Shown here one piece after another: positions 1 through 8,882 of a DNA stretch of 64,000 nt (the stretch's first letter is position 1; every line of letters starts with the position of its first letter). The notes under the pieces were generated by a model. The model was not told the DNA's origin and searched no databases. It saw only the letters and a list, made by a program, of their open reading frames with translations. The translations under genes and the position numbers were made by a program. This DNA comes from Candidatus Promineofilum glycogenicum (GTDB taxonomy: Bacteria; Chloroflexota; Anaerolineae; Promineifilales; Promineifilaceae): contig JADJHJ010000008.1 of assembly GCA_016707605.1 (NCBI GenBank), positions 124,001-188,000 on the forward strand, read 5' to 3'.

Positions 1-1650
1 CGGCTGGCCGTCCTGCCGCCGCAACTGACCGCGGCCCAGGCCACGCTCGACGCCCTGCGTTGCCCCACCGTCTACGACTACCTGCTGCCCGTGAAGCACT
101 TTGCTCTCGTTCCGCGCGACATCGGCGCTATTCTGACCGACATGCACCGCATCGCCCGGCTGCGCGGCCAACTGCGGCGCATCGCTCAGGACACGGCCGC
201 CGCCGATGCTGCCCTGGCCGAACTGACCGCCCTGCCCGACGCGCTGGCCGGCGAGCGCCACGCCGTTGCCGCCCAACTGGACGAGGTCGAGGCGATACTG
301 CGGGCCGAGCGCGCGGCGGGCATCGAGCAACTCGACGATCTGAGCGGCGAACTGAACCGGCTGAACGCCCTGCTGGCCCGCCAACAGGCCGCGGCCGACG
401 GCCCGCCGGCGGCGTTGGACGAAGGCGCGGCGGCGCTGGAAGAGGCCACGACCGGCGCGGCGGTCCTCGTCGCCGGGGCGGGGGAGTTGGCCGCGGCCCG
501 CGCCCGGCTCGACGAGCGGCTGCAACGGGCGGCTGAAGAACTGGATGACGCCGCGGCCGGCATCAAGTCCGGCCCGGAGACGGCCCCGCCGGCCACGCGC
601 CCGCCGCTGCGCCGCGCGGCGGTACTGCTCAACGAGAGCGCCGCCGACCACCGCCGTCGCCGCGACTTCGCCGCCGCCGAGGCCGACGCCAACGCCGCGT
701 TGCGCCTGGTCGCCCTGGCCCGCGACGCCGCCGCGGCCGACGAACGCGGCCGGCTGCTGGCCGACCGCGACGACGGCCTCAGCCTGGCCGGGCCGATCGC
801 CGATCTGCGCCGCGAACTGGGCGAGCTATTCGACGGGCTGGAGGAGCGGCTGGGTAGCGCCGCCCGTGAGGCGGCGCTGGTGGCCCGCGCCGCCGAGTTG
901 CGCCGCCGGGCCGAGGCGCTGGTGGCGCGACAAGACGAGGTCATCGCCGGGCTGGAGCGCGAGACGGCCGCCGCCCAGGAGCGGCTGACGCGCGGCTGGG
1001 AGGCGGCGCGCCAACTGCTGCCCCTGGCCGCCGACGACCCGTTGGCCCGCCGCCACGCCGCCCTGCTGGCCGCCGCCGACGGCGCGCGCCGCAACCCGAC
1101 GGCCCTGGAGCAGTTTCGCCGCGACGTGGCCGAGTTCGAGGCCGAGCTGGCCCCCTGGGTCACGCGCGTCCAGGCCGGGCGGCGGCGCGTGGCCGAACTG
1201 CGCGCCCGCCTGCCGGAGACGATCGACGCCGCGCTGACGACGGCCGCGCCGTGGGCCTGCCTGGCCGCCCACGTGGCCTTCATCCAGCAGCGGGCGGCCG
1301 ACTTCGAGACGACGCAGGCCCATTTCGCCGCCGCCCGCCGCCGCCGCGAGGCCGAGCCGCTGCTGGAGGAGCTGGCGGCCATCGAGCGCGACGTGGCCGA
1401 GCGCCACGCTCTGCTGAACGAGCAGGAGAGCCGGCTGCGCTATCTGGAGACGGACGTGGAGCAGATTCTAACTCTGGCCGCGGCCGACGCCGCCGAACTG
1501 CCGCCCGAAGACCCGGCCCGCCCCCGGCGCGAGCGCGCCTTGAGCCTCATCGCCCACCACACCGCCCAGGCCCACAGCGCCGCCCGCTACGAGGACGCTT
1601 CTCTGGCGCTGTCGCGCGCCGCCGATCTGGCCAACCGTCTGGCAGTATAA
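1..1650 (+). CDS. Alpha-helical coiled-coil protein, 5' end outside window
   Basis: The frame is open from base 1 (R-L-A-V-L-P-P-Q before a GTG at 91), so this is most likely the 3' part of a longer gene rather than a 519-residue protein starting at 91. The visible product is almost wholly Ala/Glu/Arg/Leu-rich helix, with long runs of A-A-E-L and R-R-R-A-E type heptads, no Cys, no membrane segment and no catalytic motif I can name. It ends in TAA at 1648-1650. Such proteins act as structural or scaffold coiled coils, but high Ala/GC content can imitate homology, so I give no function. It is followed by 460 bp without a gene. Confidence 0.75.
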   Translation, partial: RLAVLPPQLTAAQATLDALRCPTVYDYLLPVKHFALVPRDIGAILTDMHRIARLRGQLRRIAQDTAAADAALAELTALPDALAGERHAVAAQLDEVEAILRAERAAGIEQLDDLSGELNRLNALLARQQAAADGPPAALDEGAAALEEATTGAAVLVAGAGELAAARARLDERLQRAAEELDDAAAGIKSGPETAPPATRPPLRRAAVLLNESAADHRRRRDFAAAEADANAALRLVALARDAAAADERGRLLADRDDGLSLAGPIADLRRELGELFDGLEERLGSAAREAALVARAAELRRRAEALVARQDEVIAGLERETAAAQERLTRGWEAARQLLPLAADDPLARRHAALLAAADGARRNPTALEQFRRDVAEFEAELAPWVTRVQAGRRRVAELRARLPETIDAALTTAAPWACLAAHVAFIQQRAADFETTQAHFAAARRRREAEPLLEELAAIERDVAERHALLNEQESRLRYLETDVEQILTLAAADAAELPPEDPARPRRERALSLIAHHTAQAHSAARYEDASLALSRAADLANRLAV

Positions 1651-1718
1651 CTACCCCCGTAGATTACCCCAGGCCATTCGCTCTTAGTACTTTCAGGCAA
1701 GTAAACCTGCGCATTTAC

Positions 1719-1746
1719 TTGCCATCTCCGGCTAGCGCGGTATAAT
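1719..1746 (+). promoter_or_regulatory. Sigma70-like promoter (TTGCCA-16-TATAAT)
   Basis: TTGCCA at 1719-1724 and a perfect TATAAT at 1741-1746 are 16 bp apart. The only downstream plus-strand gene is the subtilase at 2111. Confidence 0.5.
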
Positions 1747-1922
1747 CGTCCAACCTAAATCGGTCAATTTGATCTGGATGGTCTGGCCACAGTGCTGCAA
1801 CATGGCTGGGCTAAGCTTACTACGAACTGTTCGGGTAGCCAGGGGCGCGGAAGTATCACAACCCTCATCCAACCCAGCTTCCAGTCGCTTCCTCCCTGTG
1901 GAGCGAGTCTGTCGTCTCTCGT

Positions 1923-1942
1923 TGGAAATCCGTTCGGATTTC
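1923..1942 (+). other. Strong hairpin in the subtilase leader
   Basis: GGAAATCCG and CGGATTTCC pair perfectly around a TT loop at 1923-1942. No T-tract follows, so it is not an intrinsic terminator. I could not match the leader to a riboswitch class I know. Confidence 0.4.
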
Positions 1943-2110
1943 CAGTTGCGTTAAACCTGAGCCGGTGCGGCGGCGCGGTACTGCTGCCGAAAGGAGACTA
2001 ACGTACTTAACGAGTAAGCTCACCCACTGACCATCGCTGTTCTCGCGCTGCCTCCGCGCAGCACAACTTGTCGGCTATTGCCAGTCTAGTTAGAGAGATC
2101 AGAATGAGCC

Positions 2111-5100
2111 ATGAGTAAGAGGAACCTACTTCTGTTGGTGTTGCTTATCGGCGTGCTGCTGGCGGTCGTGCCCGCCTTCGCCGCCGCTGACCCCGACGTG
2201 CAGGCGCCCGCGAAGGCGCCCGCCAGTAGCATCTACATCGTGCAGATGGTCGGCAACCCGGTGGGGGCCTATCGCGGCGAAGTGGCCGGCCTGCCCGCCA
2301 CCCGCCCGCAGCAAGGCGCCAATATCGACCGCAACAGCCCCGCGGTCAGAGGCTATATCAACCACCTGGTTCGCAACCAGGAAGCGGCGCTGGCCAGCGT
2401 CGGCGCCAGCAAGATCTACTCCTACGTCTACGCCTTCAACGGCTTTGCGGCCGAGATGAGCGAGGCCGACGCGGCCAAGCTGCGCCAGAATCCCAACGTC
2501 GTGGCCGTCACCAAGAACGAGATGGTCACCGTTGATACCTCGTCCACCCCCGACTTCCTGGGCCTGACCGACCCCAAGGGCCTGTGGGCTAAACTGGGCG
2601 GCGTCCGCGCCGGCGCCAGTCCCAACCGGTCCGGCCCCGGCGAGAACATCGTGATCGGCGTCGTCGACTCCGGCTTCTGGCCCGAACACCCCAGCTTCGC
2701 TGACCGCAACGCGGCCAACAAGTTCATGTACACCCCCCTGGCGGGTTGGACGCCGTTTTGCCAGGTTGGCGAGCAGTTCACCGCCGCCAACTGCAATCGC
2801 AAGGTCGTGACCGCGCGCTACTATAACGCTGCTTTTGGCGGTAACGCGGGCATCGACGCCCTGCGGCCGTGGGAGTACAACTCGCCCCGTGACTATCAGG
2901 GGCACGGCAGCCACACCGCCTCCACCGCCGGCGGTAACTACGGCGTCCCGGCCACCGGTCCGGCGGCCGTCTTCGGCACCATCAGCGGCATCGCCCCGCG
3001 GGCGCGCCTGGCCGTCTACAAGGCCCTGTGGTCGACCGAGGCCGCCGACACCGCCAGCGGCGGAAGTGTTGACCTGGTAGCAGCCATCGACCAGGCCGTG
3101 GCTGACGGCGTGGACGTCATCAACTACTCCATCAGCGGCACGCAGACCAACTTCGCCGACCCGGTGGAGATCTCCTTCCTCTTTGCCGCCGACGCCGGTG
3201 TCTTCGTCGCCGCTTCGGCCGGCAACAGCGGCCCGACCGCCTCAACTGTGGCCCATCCCAGCCCGTGGATCACCACCGTGGCTGCGGGCACCCATAACCG
3301 CAACGGCTCGGGCAGCGTGACGCTGGGCAACAACGCGACCTACTATGGCGCGTCGCTGGCGTCTACCGCCGTCACGGCGCCGCTGATCAACTCCGACGTA
3401 GCCGGCCTGCCCGGCGCGAGCGCGACGGCGGTCAACCTGTGCTTCACGACGGCCGATAACGGCGGCGTGCCCGTGCTCGACCCGGCTATCGTGGCCGGCA
3501 AGATCGTCGTCTGCGAACGCGGTTCGAATCCGCGCGTCAACAAGAGCCTGGCCGTGCAGCAAGCCGGCGGCGTGGGTATGATCCTGGTCAATCCGGCAGC
3601 CAGCTCCATCAACGCCGACTTCCACTTTGTGCCTACCGTCCACCTGTCGCATACGGACAAGGCCGCCGTGGAGGCCTATGCCGCCACGCCCGGGGCGACG
3701 GCAACCATCAACCCCGCCACGGTGACCTACACCGACCCGGCCCCCTTCACCGCCAGCTTCTCCTCGCGCGGCCCGCTGCGGGCCGGCGCGGGCGACCTGC
3801 TGAAGCCCGACCTCATCGCCCCCGGACAGGACATCCTGGCCGCGGTTGCGCCTCCGGGCAACAACGGCCTGTTGTTCAGCCTCTACAGTGGCACCTCCAT
3901 GTCCAGCCCCCACGTGGCCGGCCTGGGCGCGCTGATGAAGGATCTGTACCCGACCTGGTCGCCGACGCGGATCAAGTCGGCCCTGATGACCACCGGCTAC
4001 GACGTGCTGGACGGGGCCAACACCGCCCCGTCGGTGATCTTCAGCCAGGGCGCGGGCCACGTGCGGCCCAACAGCGCCATGAATCCCGGTCTGGTGTTCG
4101 ACTCCAACGCCAACGACTGGCTGGCCTTCCTGTGCGGCACGACGGCCGCCGTCGGCGCGTCCACCTGCACGGCCCTCAGCGGCGCGGGCTACTCGCTCGA
4201 CCCCAGCGACATGAACGTGGCCTCCATCGCCATTGGCGACCTGCCCGGCTCGCAGACGGTGCGCCGCACGGTGACCAACGTCAGCAACCGGGCGACCTAC
4301 AACGTCTCCGTGACCGGCCTGAGCGGGATCAACGTGACGGTGAACCCGTCCACCTTCACCCTGGCCAAGAACGCCTCGCAGACGATTGAGATCACCTTCT
4401 CCAACGCGTCGGCGGCGCTCAACGCCTACGTCGGCGGCCAGATCACCTGGACCAGCGGCCCGCGCAGCGTGCGCGTGCCCGTCGTCATCCGCCCGGTGGC
4501 CTTCAGCGCGCCGGCGCAGGTGACCGGCACCGGCGGCCCGATCAGCTACCCGGTCAAGTTCGGCTACACCGGCCCGTTCACGGCTACGGGGCGCGGTCTG
4601 GTTGCGGCCACGACCGAGAGCCGCACCGTGCTCGACGACCCGACCGACGGCGCCTGCTCGCTGACTGCGCCCAACGCGCAGCTGCACTCGGTGGTCGTCC
4701 CGGTCAACACGACCTACGCTCGCTTCTCGCTGTTCGACGCCTTCACCGACGGCAATGACGACATCGACCTGTGCGTCTACCGCGGCGCGACGTTGGTCGG
4801 CAGCAGCGGCAGCGGCACGTCGGCCGAAGTGGTCAGCGTAGTGAACCCGACGGCGGCCACCTACACCGTGGTCGTCCACGGCTGGGGCACCGACGGCCCG
4901 GAGCGCGGACTACACCCTGTTCTACTGGCTGCTGGGCAACACCGCCGCCGGCAACATGAACGTCACGGCTCCGGCCGCGGCCGTCATCGGCACGACCGGC
5001 ACGGTCAACCTGACCTTCAGCGGTCTGGCCCCGGCCACCAAGTACCTCGGTTCCGTGGCCTACAGCGGCACCGCCGGCCTGCCGAACCCGACGATCGTCC

Positions 5101-5117
5101 GGGTCGACACGCCGTAA
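2111..5117 (+). CDS. Secreted S8 (subtilisin/kexin) serine protease, frameshifted near 3' end
   Basis: Signal peptide at residues 1-25 (LLLLVLLIGVLLAVVPAFAA), then an I9-type propeptide (residues about 40-140), then the S8 domain with the triad in VVDSGFW (Asp), GHGSHTAS (His) and SGTSMSSPHVAG (Ser). A PA-type insert separates His from Ser, as in plant-like subtilases, and Fn3-like and beta-rich C-terminal domains follow. Role: extracellular protein degradation. The uninterrupted frame runs on to 5191 with a basic, meaningless tail after HGWGTDGP. Moving one base at about 4898-4904 restores ADYTLFYWLLGN and a sensible beta-rich end stopping at TAA 5115-5117, so I give that end. ATG 2111 is chosen because the signal peptide starts there; the SD is weak. 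A 32-nt palindrome lies 8 bp after the restored stop. Confidence 0.9.
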
Positions 5118-5124
5118 CTAGATG

Positions 5125-5340
5125 GGTGCAGCCCACTTTCTTGAGTGGGTTGCACCTTCTTCTTTCTTCCACCTACCGGCTATCTCGTTAAGAAGGTGCG
5201 ACGCACTTCAGAAAGTGCGACGCACCGGGGCGAAGAGGGTGCATCCCACTTTCTTGAGTGGGTTGCACCTTCTTCTTTCTTCCACCGGCCGGCTAACTCG
5301 CCAGGAAGGTGCGACGCACTTCAGAAAGTGCGACGCACCG
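5125..5340. repeat. Four 32-nt imperfect palindromes (family A)
   Basis: Units at 5125-5156, 5195-5226, 5238-5269 and 5309-5340. Each begins GGTGC and ends GCACC, with 13-nt arms around TTCTTG or TCAGAA loops. Two arm types alternate: GGTGCRNCCCACT (units 1 and 3) and GGTGCGACGCACT (units 2 and 4). The same family occurs at 13523-13649 and 41322-41418. The block sits between two convergent genes, and unit 4 enters the 3' end of the glycosylase gene. Confidence 0.85.
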
Positions 5341-5899
5341 GGGCGTGGCGGAAGCAGGTCACCAGGTGGTCGTTGACCATCCCTACAGCCTGCATATAAG
5401 CGTAGATGATCGTCGGCCCGACGAAGCGAAAGCCGCGGCGCTTCAGGTCGGCGCTGAGGGCGCGCGATTCGGCCGTCTCGGCCGGCACTTCGCGTAGCGA
5501 CTGCCACTGATTGACGATCGGCTGCCCGCCGACGAAACCCCACACGTAGGCATTGAAGCTGCCCAACTCGCGCTGCACGGCCAGGAAGGCGCGGGCGTTA
5601 TCCACAGCGGCGCGGATCTTCAGCCGATTGCGAACAATGCCGGGGTCGGCCAGAAGGGCGGCGATGCGCTCCTCGTCAAAGGCGGCCACGGCCGCCGGGT
5701 CAAAGTTGGCGAAGGCGCGGCGGTAGGCGTCGCGCTTGCGCAGGATGGTGATCCAGCTCAGCCCGGCCTGCGCCCCCTCCAGGATGAGAAACTCGAACAG
5801 CGTGCGGTCGTCGTGGACGGGCACGCCCCACTCGTCGTCGTGGTAGGCGACGTAGAGTGGGTCGCTGGTAGCCCAGGGGCAGCGGGTGGGGTCAGTCAT
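5321..5899 (-). CDS. tag: DNA-3-methyladenine glycosylase I
   Basis: 192 residues, close to the usual length of TagA. It has the family hallmarks CPWATSDPLYVAYHDDEWG at the N-terminus (Cys and HDxEWG motif), LFEFLILEGAQAGLSW (the helix holding the catalytic Glu) and GFRFVGPTIIYAYMQAVGMVNDH near the end, including His of the zinc-binding set. It excises 3-methyladenine from alkylated DNA in base-excision repair. ATG 5899 is chosen over an upstream in-frame start because MTDPTRCPW matches the family N-terminus and the upstream residues come from a repeat. The last residues (APVRRTF) and the TGA stop at 5321-5323 are encoded by palindrome unit 4, so the natural C-terminus has been replaced. Confidence 0.93.
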   Translation of the reverse strand: MTDPTRCPWATSDPLYVAYHDDEWGVPVHDDRTLFEFLILEGAQAGLSWITILRKRDAYRRAFANFDPAAVAAFDEERIAALLADPGIVRNRLKIRAAVDNARAFLAVQRELGSFNAYVWGFVGGQPIVNQWQSLREVPAETAESRALSADLKRRGFRFVGPTIIYAYMQAVGMVNDHLVTCFRHAPVRRTF

Positions 5900-5904
5900 G
5901 GGGC

Positions 5905-6018
<114 letters not shown>

Positions 6019-6061
6019 CTTCTTCTGCGACATAGATAAGCGTTGCTGCGTATAGCCCGAC

Positions 6062-6757
6062 ATGATGGAGCGGACGGTTGAGAGACCCATTGCCCGCGGC
6101 CTGTGGCTGGTCGTCCTTTTGGGCGCGGCCTTCGAGGCGCTAAACGCGCTGTTGGGCGACGGCGACGACAGCAGCGCCCTGTGGTTCCTGGCCCCGCTGC
6201 TGCTGGCGGCCTTCATCGCCGGGCTGTGGCGGCGCGGGCATACCCCGCTGCTGGCTTCGGCCGGCCGCCTCTCCCCGGCGCTGCTGTTCATCGGCGGCTC
6301 GTGGCTGACGGGAATGCTCTACGAATTGGCCCTGCGCACCGGGCCGACCGGCTTTGGCGGCATGGCCCCGGACACGGCGGCGTCGTTCCTGCTGGCCCAG
6401 GGGTTCTACGTGCCCTTCGCCGTCGGCGGCTGGTGGCTGGCGCGGCGCTACGGCTACACGTTCACCGACGTGTTCTGGGCGGGGGCGCTGAGTTGCCTTT
6501 ACGAGGCGCTGACCGCCGGCGCGACGGCCGTGGCCGCCCAGCCGGCGCTGCTGCCGTTGGCCCCACTCATGGCCGGCTACTACCTGACCGTCTACGGCTA
6601 TATCCTGGCCATGCCGTTGTTGTTCATGGATGAGCGGCGCGTCTGGGCCACGGCGATTCGGCCGATCTCGACGTGGCGCAAGATCGTCTATGGCGTGGCG
6701 CTGGGGTTGGTGTGTTGGGTGGTGTTCCTCGGCTGGGCGGCGTTGCTGCCGGTCTAG
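6062..6757 (+). CDS. Polytopic membrane protein, unknown family
   Basis: 231 residues with six or seven hydrophobic segments (for example LWLVVLLGAAFEALNALL, ALWFLAPLLLAAFIAGLW, SPALLFIGGSWLTGMLYELA, VYGYILAMPLLFM and VYGVALGLVCWVVFLGWA). No charged catalytic cluster and no motif I recognise. Start: ATG 6062 (MMER) after a weak SD; ATG 6065 is equally possible. It ends 4 bp from the stop of the convergent DinB-ankyrin gene. Function not assignable from sequence. Confidence 0.75.
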   Translation: MMERTVERPIARGLWLVVLLGAAFEALNALLGDGDDSSALWFLAPLLLAAFIAGLWRRGHTPLLASAGRLSPALLFIGGSWLTGMLYELALRTGPTGFGGMAPDTAASFLLAQGFYVPFAVGGWWLARRYGYTFTDVFWAGALSCLYEALTAGATAVAAQPALLPLAPLMAGYYLTVYGYILAMPLLFMDERRVWATAIRPISTWRKIVYGVALGLVCWVVFLGWAALLPV

Positions 6758-6761
6758 CCGC

Positions 6762-8192
6762 TCAGGCGCGGGCCAGCGCCGGGTCCGCGCCGTGGGCCAG
6801 CAGCAACTCGGCCAGTTCCGCGTTCTCGTTCTGCCGCGCTGCGTCCAGCGGCCGGAAGCCGTTGGACTGGGGCGCGTTGGCGTCGGCCCCGGCGGCCAGC
6901 AGCAGCCGGGCGATGCCCAGGTGGTCGCCGGCCGCCGCGGCGTGCAGCGGCTGGATGCCCTGCCCGTTGCGCGAGACGGCGGCCACGCTGGCCCCCTTCT
7001 CGATCAGCCAGCGGGCCACGTCCTCATGGCCGAAGAAGCAGGCCAGTTGCAGCGGCGTGAAGCCGTCGCGGCTGTACTCGTTGAGGATGAAGTCGCCCCA
7101 ATCGCCGTAGATCGCTGCCACGGCCGCCAGCCGCCCCAGCGCCGCCGCGTCCCATATCTCCAACTCAGTCCCTTTGGCCAGTTGCGCCGCCAGCTCGGTG
7201 TGGCCGCGGTAGAGGGCCAGCCGCACGGCCGGGACGCCACTGGCGTCGGCCGACGCGGCCAGTCCCGGCTGCTCGGCCAGCAGCGCGGCGGCCCGTGTGG
7301 CGTCGCCGGCGCGGACGGCGGCCAGAAGGTCGTTGGCCCGGCCGACGGCGGCGGTCAACTCGGCCGCCCGCGCGGCCAACGTGGCGGCCAGTTCCGCCCG
7401 CGCCGCCACGCCCATCTCCGGCGCGCCGATGGTCGCCGCCTCGGCCTCGGCCAGGGCGGCGTAGAGCAGGCGGATGAGCCGCCGCGCTTCGTTGGCCGGG
7501 CGGCCGAGCTGGTCGAGCGTGCGTTCGAGTTGGGCGGTGTGCTGCCGCAGATGGGCGTCGAAGCGGTGCAGGCGATACTCCAGCGAGTATGCTTCTCCCT
7601 CCCACCACAGCGACGGGCCGTCGAGTTCTTCGTCCGTGATGGCGGCGAAGTCGGCCAGGGCGCGGTCGTGGAGGGCGGTGTGGAAAGCGGCCACTTCGGC
7701 CGGCGCGCCCGTCTCCATGAGAGGCAGGAACGTCGCGGCAAAGGGGCCGAAGAGGCGGTCGGCCTCGCCGTCGGGCAGGGTGGGGGGCAGGCCGCCGCCT
7801 TGGCGCTGCCGCCGCGCGCCGTAGTCGACCAAGGCGAAGAAGTTGCGCTCGGCCCCGACCATGTGGCCGTAGACATAACGTAGCGGCCACTCGCCGGGGG
7901 CGGGCGAGGCATCGTACTCCGCGGCCGTGACACCCAGCATGATCGCCTCCAGGTCGCGCACGGCGGCGTGATACTGGCTCAGGGCGTGCTGGGCGCGGGT
8001 CAGCGGCGGGCCGGCGCGGCGCTCGGCGGCCAAAGCCACGGCCAGCGCCCGCAACTCGTGCATCGAGCCGAGCAGGGCAAAGCGCGCCCCCTCGTCGTGG
8101 GCCAGCCAGCGGTAGGGCTGGCCGAGGTCGGCGTCGGTCAACGGCTGGGCAGCGACGGCCAGTTGGCGAACAGCGGCGGCAAGGTCGGGCAT
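6762..8192 (-). CDS. DinB-like domain protein with C-terminal ankyrin repeats
   Basis: 476 residues. The middle part is a DinB/YfiT-type four-helix bundle with the histidines expected of its metal site: YGHMVGAERNF, FHTALHDRAL and HLRQHTAQL (residues about 110-225). Residues about 290-476 carry ankyrin repeats such as DGFTPLQLACFFGHEDVARW, GIQPLHAAAAGDHLGIARLL and NGFRPLDAARQNENAELAEL. DinB proteins bind a divalent metal and some are thiol-dependent transferases; ankyrin repeats bind partner proteins. The combined substrate is unknown. ATG 8192 follows an AAGGAGGAC ribosome binding site. Cytoplasmic: no signal peptide or membrane helix. Confidence 0.85.
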   Translation of the reverse strand: MPDLAAAVRQLAVAAQPLTDADLGQPYRWLAHDEGARFALLGSMHELRALAVALAAERRAGPPLTRAQHALSQYHAAVRDLEAIMLGVTAAEYDASPAPGEWPLRYVYGHMVGAERNFFALVDYGARRQRQGGGLPPTLPDGEADRLFGPFAATFLPLMETGAPAEVAAFHTALHDRALADFAAITDEELDGPSLWWEGEAYSLEYRLHRFDAHLRQHTAQLERTLDQLGRPANEARRLIRLLYAALAEAEAATIGAPEMGVAARAELAATLAARAAELTAAVGRANDLLAAVRAGDATRAAALLAEQPGLAASADASGVPAVRLALYRGHTELAAQLAKGTELEIWDAAALGRLAAVAAIYGDWGDFILNEYSRDGFTPLQLACFFGHEDVARWLIEKGASVAAVSRNGQGIQPLHAAAAGDHLGIARLLLAAGADANAPQSNGFRPLDAARQNENAELAELLLAHGADPALARA

Positions 8193-8306
8193 GGAGTCCT
8201 CCTTTTGAATTCAGTTTTGCTCGGTCGGCTGAGAGGGCTACGTTATGGCGACAGAGTAGCACATCTGTTTCAGGGAATCAATAGGGAGTGGCGGGTGGCG
8301 GACGGC

Positions 8307-8402
8307 GCATCCGCAGATGTGCTCCGCTGCCGCCCCGTCTGCATCTGCGGATGCGGACTCCGACAGGCCGCTGGCAGCGCCCAGGATAAGAATCCTGTGC
8401 CA
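8307..8402. repeat. Palindrome families H (GCATCTGCGGATGC) and E (CAGGATAAGAATCCTG)
   Basis: GCATCCGCAGATG at 8307-8319 and GCATCTGCGGATGC at 8341-8354 form inverted copies of family H, also present at 12650-12708 and, identically in part, inside a gene at 28893-28914. Immediately after lies one copy of family E, found again at 25736, 34214 and 49641. Confidence 0.7.
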
Positions 8403-8420
8403 CACTCGTCGCTCGTCACT

Positions 8421-8457
8421 AAAAAAGACCCCGGAGGTTGCTGGGGCCTCCGGGGTC
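8421..8457 (-). terminator. Intrinsic terminator, minus strand
   Basis: GACCCCGGAGG (8427-8437) and CCTCCGGGGTC (8447-8457) form a perfect 11-bp stem with a 9-nt loop. On the minus strand the stem is followed by six T (the A-run at 8421-8426). It would stop transcription from the small gene at 8625-8840 before the DinB-ankyrin gene. Confidence 0.8.
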
Positions 8458-8624
8458 GGGTCGGGCGCGGATCGGGGGGATGGAGGAGGACACGAAACAG
8501 GTGAGAGAAGAGTTTTCCTCCGATCGCGACGCCCAGGCGGAAGAGAATTGAGAATTAGGGATTAGGAATTAAGAATGAAGAATGAAGAGCACGCTCTTCC
8601 TCTTCAATTCCTAATCCCTAATTC

Positions 8625-8840
8625 CTAATTCGTAATTGCCTTCGGTGTGGCCAAGCCGTCCTGCAGGCGTTGGCCGAGGGCGATGAGGGCGCTACCGGTG
8701 GTGTTGCGGGCGGTGCGAACGGCCCCGCGCAGGGCGCGGCGCGGCGCGTGCGGCGCGTGATGATAGATGTCGGCCGCGGCCTGGGCCAGGTCGCGGTGCG
8801 CTTGCATCCGCAGTTCGGCGTCGTAGAGATTCGGGTTCAT
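8625..8840 (-). CDS. Small basic protein, unknown
   Basis: 71 residues starting MNPNLYDAELRMQAHRD, helical, rich in Ala, Arg and His, with no Cys or membrane segment. ATG 8840 is preferred over 8870 because GGGAAAA lies just upstream and the extra residues come from an intergenic palindrome (8856-8908). The last residues and the stop are encoded by the AATTAGGAATT-type repeat, so the original C-terminus may have been different. It lies directly downstream of the ArsR-type regulator gene and could share its transcript. No function can be given. Confidence 0.5.
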   Translation of the reverse strand: MNPNLYDAELRMQAHRDLAQAAADIYHHAPHAPRRALRGAVRTARNTTGSALIALGQRLQDGLATPKAITN

Positions 8841-8882
8841 GAGTTTTCCCCTTGTAGCGCGGGTTGCCAACCCGCCTCTTTG

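Larger units (their letters stand above)
1651..2110. other. Gene-free 460-bp leader region
   Basis: No plausible coding frame here. It holds a sigma70-like promoter (1719-1746), a strong hairpin (1923-1942) and a GC-rich segment with an AAAGGAGAC run near 1990-1998 that could be mistaken for a ribosome binding site but has no gene behind it. The next gene begins at 2111, which would give it an untranslated leader of about 350 nt. Confidence 0.6.
8193..8624. other. Gene-free 432-bp region with repeats and a terminator
   Basis: No plausible CDS. It holds a GGGTGGC-type fragment (8289-8300), a family H palindrome block (8307-8362), one family E palindrome (8379-8402), an intrinsic terminator (8421-8457) and AATTAGGAATTAGGA-type repeats (8540-8640). 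Confidence 0.6.

Noticed and set aside
1960..2000. Known riboswitch before the subtilase
   Set aside because: Segments such as GAAAGGAGAC look suggestive but I could not fit any riboswitch consensus I know.
3242..4879. 545-codon minus-strand frame within the subtilase
   Set aside because: Shadow of the protease coding strand with highly skewed His/Arg/Val composition.
5125..5340. Short CRISPR
   Set aside because: The units are palindromes of two alternating sequences with related spacers, no leader and no cas genes.
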